NCBI GenBank assembly: GCA_030425285.1
Contig: JAUIAY010000001.1
Span: 1,226,963 to 1,290,962 of the forward strand
Direction of reading: 5' to 3'
DNA from: Bacteroidia bacterium
GTDB taxonomy: Bacteria > Bacteroidota > Bacteroidia > Flavobacteriales > Flavobacteriaceae
Length of the DNA: 64,000 nucleotides
Part shown: positions 60,487 through 64,000 of the stretch, piece by piece
Position numbering within the stretch: the first letter of the stretch is position 1
Layout: each line of letters begins with the position of its first letter
Translations under genes and position numbers: made by a program
The notes under the pieces: model-generated
Database searches by the model: none
What the model saw: only the letters and a program-made list of their open reading frames with translations
What the model was told of the DNA's origin: nothing

Positions 60487-61275
60487 TTACTTTACAATTT
60501 CTTTATTAATTAGGGCTATAATTTCTATTATATTTTCTTGTAGTGCAAGCGATTGGATGTTAGCAATATTACTCCACGTAATAGCCATAGCTGCTAAACC
60601 TTCCAATTCAATATTATTTAATATTTCTTCTATAGTAAGACTATGTTTTGAAGAGCCAATTTTAGTTTTTAGGTTAATATTTTGGTTTAAAGCATGTATG
60701 GGAGTGTAGCCATCTTTCCATATGTTGTTTGATAAGTCACGTGCTAATCCGTTGCTTACCATGAAAGGCATGACAACTTCGGTGCGAAACTTTTGCCATT
60801 CTAATTCATTTTCCTGAACTTGATAAACATCTGATGTCCAGTTTGATAGTCGTTGTTTGAGGCTGTCATTATTTATTAAATGCAGATTTCCAGATTCTAT
60901 GAGGTCATTCTTGATAGGATCAAAGGTAGGGTCGGTTCCAATAAAATTTAGGTGATATAATAGACTGTCTTTGGAAACGTTGACTGGGTTATCAATATAG
61001 CTTAATACCTTTGAGGAAGCTGTAATTATATTGTTACGCATTGTTATTTTTTGCTGAAGTTGTGCTAGATTTTTTGAGTATTCTTCCTTAAGCTGTAACA
61101 ATATTTTTTGTTCCTTCACTAAATCTTTCTGGTGGTTATTCCAGTTGTTAATCTGAAGAGCAATGAGAATCCCAATAACGACTAGAATGATTTCTCCAAC
61201 AGCGTATTTGAGATATTTACTTGTTTTGTTTTCACTCATAAGGTTGTAGCGTATTTTTCTAAAGAATTTAATCAT
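60487..61275 (-). CDS. DUF6090 family protein (paralogue 3)
   Basis: A 262-residue protein with the same N-terminal module (MIKFFRKIRYNLMSENKTSK, then YAVGEIILVVIGILIALQIN). The rest is helical with a coiled-coil segment near 55-80 (LVKEQKILLQLKEEYSKNLA). The C-terminal part has diverged from its neighbours beyond easy alignment. It overlaps paralogue 2 by 8 bp and abuts paralogue 4. Confidence 0.85.
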   Translation of the reverse strand: MIKFFRKIRYNLMSENKTSKYLKYAVGEIILVVIGILIALQINNWNNHQKDLVKEQKILLQLKEEYSKNLAQLQQKITMRNNIITASSKVLSYIDNPVNVSKDSLLYHLNFIGTDPTFDPIKNDLIESGNLHLINNDSLKQRLSNWTSDVYQVQENELEWQKFRTEVVMPFMVSNGLARDLSNNIWKDGYTPIHALNQNINLKTKIGSSKHSLTIEEILNNIELEGLAAMAITWSNIANIQSLALQENIIEIIALINKEIVK

Positions 61276-62053
61276 GTGTATTCAATTCTTTGTCGATTAA
61301 TGCAATGGTTTTGTCTGTTAGTCTAACAAGACCATACTTAACCCAGACTTCATCAGCTGCATACATTAAATATATTTTATTTAATGTTAGGTATGTGTCA
61401 GGATCCTTGACTAGAGCTGATAACTCCATATTACTTAATAAAAAATCAGGATGTGTTGGAATTAGAGGATGAATTAAAAATTCTTTTGGAATTACGGGAA
61501 GCATGTATAATCTAGCCATTAAATTAACGATCTTGTTATCATTATCAATATTTAGCATGTCAGTGCTCCTGTCAGTAATTGCGTTTCTAGAACTAGTATA
61601 GTCTTTTAGTTTAGAAAGATTCTGCTTTAAGCTATCACTTAACATTTCAAATTTACCAGAATTAATAGCTTCTTCTTGAACCGAATTCAGTAAAGATAGT
61701 GTTCTACCATAAGTCATTTCTGACAGATAATACTTTAGACTATCACTTTGAATGGCATAATCTCCTACAGAATATAGAAGGACTTTATTAAATTTACTAT
61801 TACTTTCATGTAATTCAAGTAGGTAATTATCCAACTCATTTTTATTGTTAACCAATTCATTTTTTAACGCCAACATAAGTTTTTGTTTGCTGTTCTCCAG
61901 TTTCCTACTTTCATTCCAATTATTAATCTGGAGCGCTATGAGAATTCCAATGACTACGAGTATGATTTCACCAATGGCATATTTAAAATACTTACTGGTT
62001 TTGTTTTCCATAAGTAAGCTTTGACGGATTTTACGGAAGAATTTTATCATCAT
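61268..62053 (-). CDS. DUF6090 family protein (paralogue 2)
   Basis: A 261-residue protein starting MMIKFFRKIRQSLLMENKTS, then the conserved YAIGEIILVVIGILIALQIN helix and NNWNE. The soluble part is helical (KQKLMLALKNELVNNKNELD). It overlaps paralogue 1 by 4 bp (ATGA) and paralogue 3 by 8 bp, so the set is translationally coupled. Confidence 0.85.
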   Translation of the reverse strand: MMIKFFRKIRQSLLMENKTSKYFKYAIGEIILVVIGILIALQINNWNESRKLENSKQKLMLALKNELVNNKNELDNYLLELHESNSKFNKVLLYSVGDYAIQSDSLKYYLSEMTYGRTLSLLNSVQEEAINSGKFEMLSDSLKQNLSKLKDYTSSRNAITDRSTDMLNIDNDNKIVNLMARLYMLPVIPKEFLIHPLIPTHPDFLLSNMELSALVKDPDTYLTLNKIYLMYAADEVWVKYGLVRLTDKTIALIDKELNTHD

Positions 62054-63090
62054 TTAATTTTTATTGCAGAACGGTTTTGTGTTGAATCTTTGAGATGATT
62101 TAATTTAATGCCATTAACTCTGCCATCAGCATCTCTGGTAAAAATATTCTGCCAATCTGGATAATCAATATACAGAAATGTGTCCCTTTTTATTTCTTTT
62201 AAAGCCCTAGTATTATATCCTTCAAACAGATGTCCGCCTATTTGATGGATTCTAGTTGTATTATTGGTTTGTAGATTTTTATATTCTCCAACATATTCAT
62301 CGGCGTTAGCTATAGGTTTTCCGTACTTTTTGAGTATATCTTCATCTTTAAACTCATAAGAATCCCCTATTGTTTCAGTTAGCTTCTGTAGCAAACCAAA
62401 ACCTGTGGATTGCAACATTTTTACGGTGCCATACTTGCCTGCAGTATTATCCATTTGGTGTTGCGACACCCAATTTTTATACATTGGGTTGTTAAGATAA
62501 AAATCAATCATTTCATCAGTGGTTTCTCCATTCCGCATTTTATAATACCAGTTGGTATTATTTACTAAATAGTCGTGATTGTCTTTTATTTTTTCTCTAA
62601 AACTTCCATATATATCGTCATAAAACTTACCTAAATCAATATAATAATGATTGATGTCTTTAATAATGGAATCATATTTTGCAGGAACAACACCTTGGAA
62701 ACTCTCAAATTTTTTAAAAGCCGTTTTTTGATAATCAAAAGGTGAAAACTGCAAACCTACCCAAAATAGATTTCGCGGCCCTTTTTCTAAATAATCGTCT
62801 TTTGTAAACGTATGGTCTAAAACTAAATTAGACAAAGAGTCAATTTTCAGATTATCTTTCAGTAACGGTTCAGAGTTTAAGATGTCTGTTTCTATATCTT
62901 TGCGAAGTTCTTTTAGTATTTTTTCAAAACGTGCTTCGTTATTTTTTGCTTCATTCCAATTGTTAATCTGCAACGCTATCAAGATTCCAATAACAACTAA
63001 TATAATTTCACCAATGGCATACTTGAAGTACTTGCTGGTTTTGCCTTCGTTGAGTAAGTTTTTTCGGATGTTTCTGAAAAATTTTATCAT
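62050..63090 (-). CDS. DUF6090 family protein (paralogue 1), longest
   Basis: A 346-residue protein starting at the ATG 63090 (MIKFFRNIRKNLLNEGKTSK); the longer frame runs back through the DUF418 gene. After the shared membrane module it has about 290 soluble residues, roughly 90 more than its paralogues, ending in a beta-rich tail (EYVGEYKNLQTNNTTRIHQI, FLYIDYPDWQNIFTRDADGR). The tail may be an added domain. It overlaps the DUF418 stop by ATGA. Confidence 0.85.
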   Translation of the reverse strand: MIKFFRNIRKNLLNEGKTSKYFKYAIGEIILVVIGILIALQINNWNEAKNNEARFEKILKELRKDIETDILNSEPLLKDNLKIDSLSNLVLDHTFTKDDYLEKGPRNLFWVGLQFSPFDYQKTAFKKFESFQGVVPAKYDSIIKDINHYYIDLGKFYDDIYGSFREKIKDNHDYLVNNTNWYYKMRNGETTDEMIDFYLNNPMYKNWVSQHQMDNTAGKYGTVKMLQSTGFGLLQKLTETIGDSYEFKDEDILKKYGKPIANADEYVGEYKNLQTNNTTRIHQIGGHLFEGYNTRALKEIKRDTFLYIDYPDWQNIFTRDADGRVNGIKLNHLKDSTQNRSAIKIK

Positions 63091-63998
63091 TTTTTGATTT
63101 TTAGTTGTACGCCATAAGTTAGTTTTCGCCAGAGCCATTCCATTGGTCCAAACTTGAAATAACGTAACCAAATTTTACTACATATAATTTGTATGATAAA
63201 TACGCCTAAACCAATAATCATGACATAAGTAAAGCCAAATTTTCCAACGAGGTTAAATCCAAATCCGTAAAAAATAATGGTAGAAATAGCTGTTTGAAAA
63301 AGGTAGTTGGATAATGCGGTTTTACCAACGGGTTTAAACCAGTCGAGAAAGCGCACTTTTTTCTTTACTAACAAGGCAATACCAGCGGCATAACTTAGAG
63401 CCAATGGTACGGTTCCCAATGCATAAGCAAGAACATGAAACAGCTTTGTGGTATCTGTGCTCTCAACAAAAAACTCGATGTAGCCTCTGACTATATTTAC
63501 TGGTAGGCCTATTAACAAACCTATTACAAACACTTTTTTCAAAAATGCGGTATTATCCAAAATATTTTCATTGAGTATTTTTCTACCAGCCCAAATACCT
63601 ATTAAAAAGATGCCAAAAACTTTAAACAATCGCCCTTCGTCTAAAATTCTACCAATTCTAACAAACGTATTTCCTAAATTCATTTTAAAAAAATCAACTA
63701 TATTTTCATTGAGTTGGTAGGCTACAAAATCAGGAACTATCTGACCTTGAAATTCTATAATTGACATCCCGAAATATTGATATATTTCGGTGCTTTTTTG
63801 AAAAGCCATTCCAGGATAATAAATGCCTGAAAAGTGCATGAAAGCCCAATTGACCAAAGGGAATAAAATGAGTATAACAGCCGTAGTTAAAAGCGTTTTA
63901 TTCGATTTTTTTACAAACCATATCAAAAAGAAACCAAGAAACGCATAAAGTGTCAAAATATCTCCTGGCCAAAAGAGCACTAAATGAATACCTCCGAT
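63087..63998 (-). CDS. DUF418 membrane protein, 5' end cut by window edge
   Basis: The last 304 residues of a DUF418 protein. The frame is open to the window edge (IGGIHLVLFWPGDILTLYAF), and the family needs a further N-terminal half, so the GTG at 63980 is not the start. About seven membrane helices are visible, with the DUF418 words DWFKPVGKTALSNYLFQTA and FKFGPMEWLWRKLTYG. Function unknown. It is the first visible gene of the operon with the four DUF6090 genes. Confidence 0.9.
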   Translation of the reverse strand: MGGIHLVLFWPGDILTLYAFLGFFLIWFVKKSNKTLLTTAVILILFPLVNWAFMHFSGIYYPGMAFQKSTEIYQYFGMSIIEFQGQIVPDFVAYQLNENIVDFFKMNLGNTFVRIGRILDEGRLFKVFGIFLIGIWAGRKILNENILDNTAFLKKVFVIGLLIGLPVNIVRGYIEFFVESTDTTKLFHVLAYALGTVPLALSYAAGIALLVKKKVRFLDWFKPVGKTALSNYLFQTAISTIIFYGFGFNLVGKFGFTYVMIIGLGVFIIQIICSKIWLRYFKFGPMEWLWRKLTYGVQLKIKK

Positions 63999-64000
63999 AA

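Noticed and set aside
63087-63980. GTG at 63980 as the start of the DUF418 gene
   Set aside because: The frame stays open to the window edge with DUF418-like residues, and the family's N-terminal half would be missing.

Overview
This window looks like a chromosomal segment of a marine-type Flavobacteriaceae (Bacteroidota). The base composition is AT-rich. Promoter-like sites fit the Bacteroidota pattern TTG-N17-23-TAnnTTTG. Many proteins are predicted lipoproteins with a short hydrophobic leader ending in Cys, and the protein set (PafA, THX, DUF6090, DUF3667, DUF389, DUF418) is typical of the group. No exact species can be named from sequence alone.

Layout. 1-3.4 kb holds the end of hemL, two small secreted proteins and an SO2930-type dihaem cytochrome lipoprotein. 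3.5-7.7 kb is an accessory stretch: short minus-strand genes separated by imperfect palindromes, then tandem repeats. 7.8-30.7 kb is mostly housekeeping: SprT-like, GDP-mannose synthesis, DUF389, MlaFE, PafA, then ACBP-psd-cdsA-LUD-ftsH-rsfS (phospholipids and membrane quality control), birA, pyrE, Nudix, an M14 peptidase, a SulP transporter, coaD, ddl, PASTA-rluD, yaaA and a 43-residue ribosomal protein THX. 30.7-34.8 kb is a repeat-rich island holding a uracil-DNA glycosylase-like gene with an internal palindromic insertion, a 21-bp minisatellite and a two-gene NTPase/membrane wHTH module bounded by inverted repeats. 34.8-41 kb encodes an AraC regulator, a cyclase, DUF1254/DUF502 proteins and envelope beta-structure proteins.

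41.1-47.6 kb is a complete trpEGDCFBA operon. It is preceded by a Trp-rich leader peptide (three consecutive Trp codons), an alternative pairing segment and an intrinsic terminator directly before trpE, which together form a classical attenuator. 47.7-50.2 kb is a MarR-TlpA-redoxin-rhodanese-rhodanese thiol/sulfur cluster with a palindromic operator over the marR promoter. tmRNA (tag GENNYALAA) is at 51.1-51.5 kb, followed by a two-gene oxidoreductase operon and a large TlpA-like lipoprotein. 55.6-59.7 kb holds two membrane-protein operons that share a 19-bp palindrome, with a small wHTH regulator between them. 59.7-64 kb is a tandem set of four DUF6090 paralogues behind a DUF418 gene cut by the window edge.

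The strongest candidates for something not yet described are the inverted-repeat-bounded NTPase/wHTH-membrane pair, the trp attenuator in a Bacteroidota context, and the shared palindrome linking the wHTH operon to the DUF4173 operon. All three are read directly from sequence. Their functions are inference.
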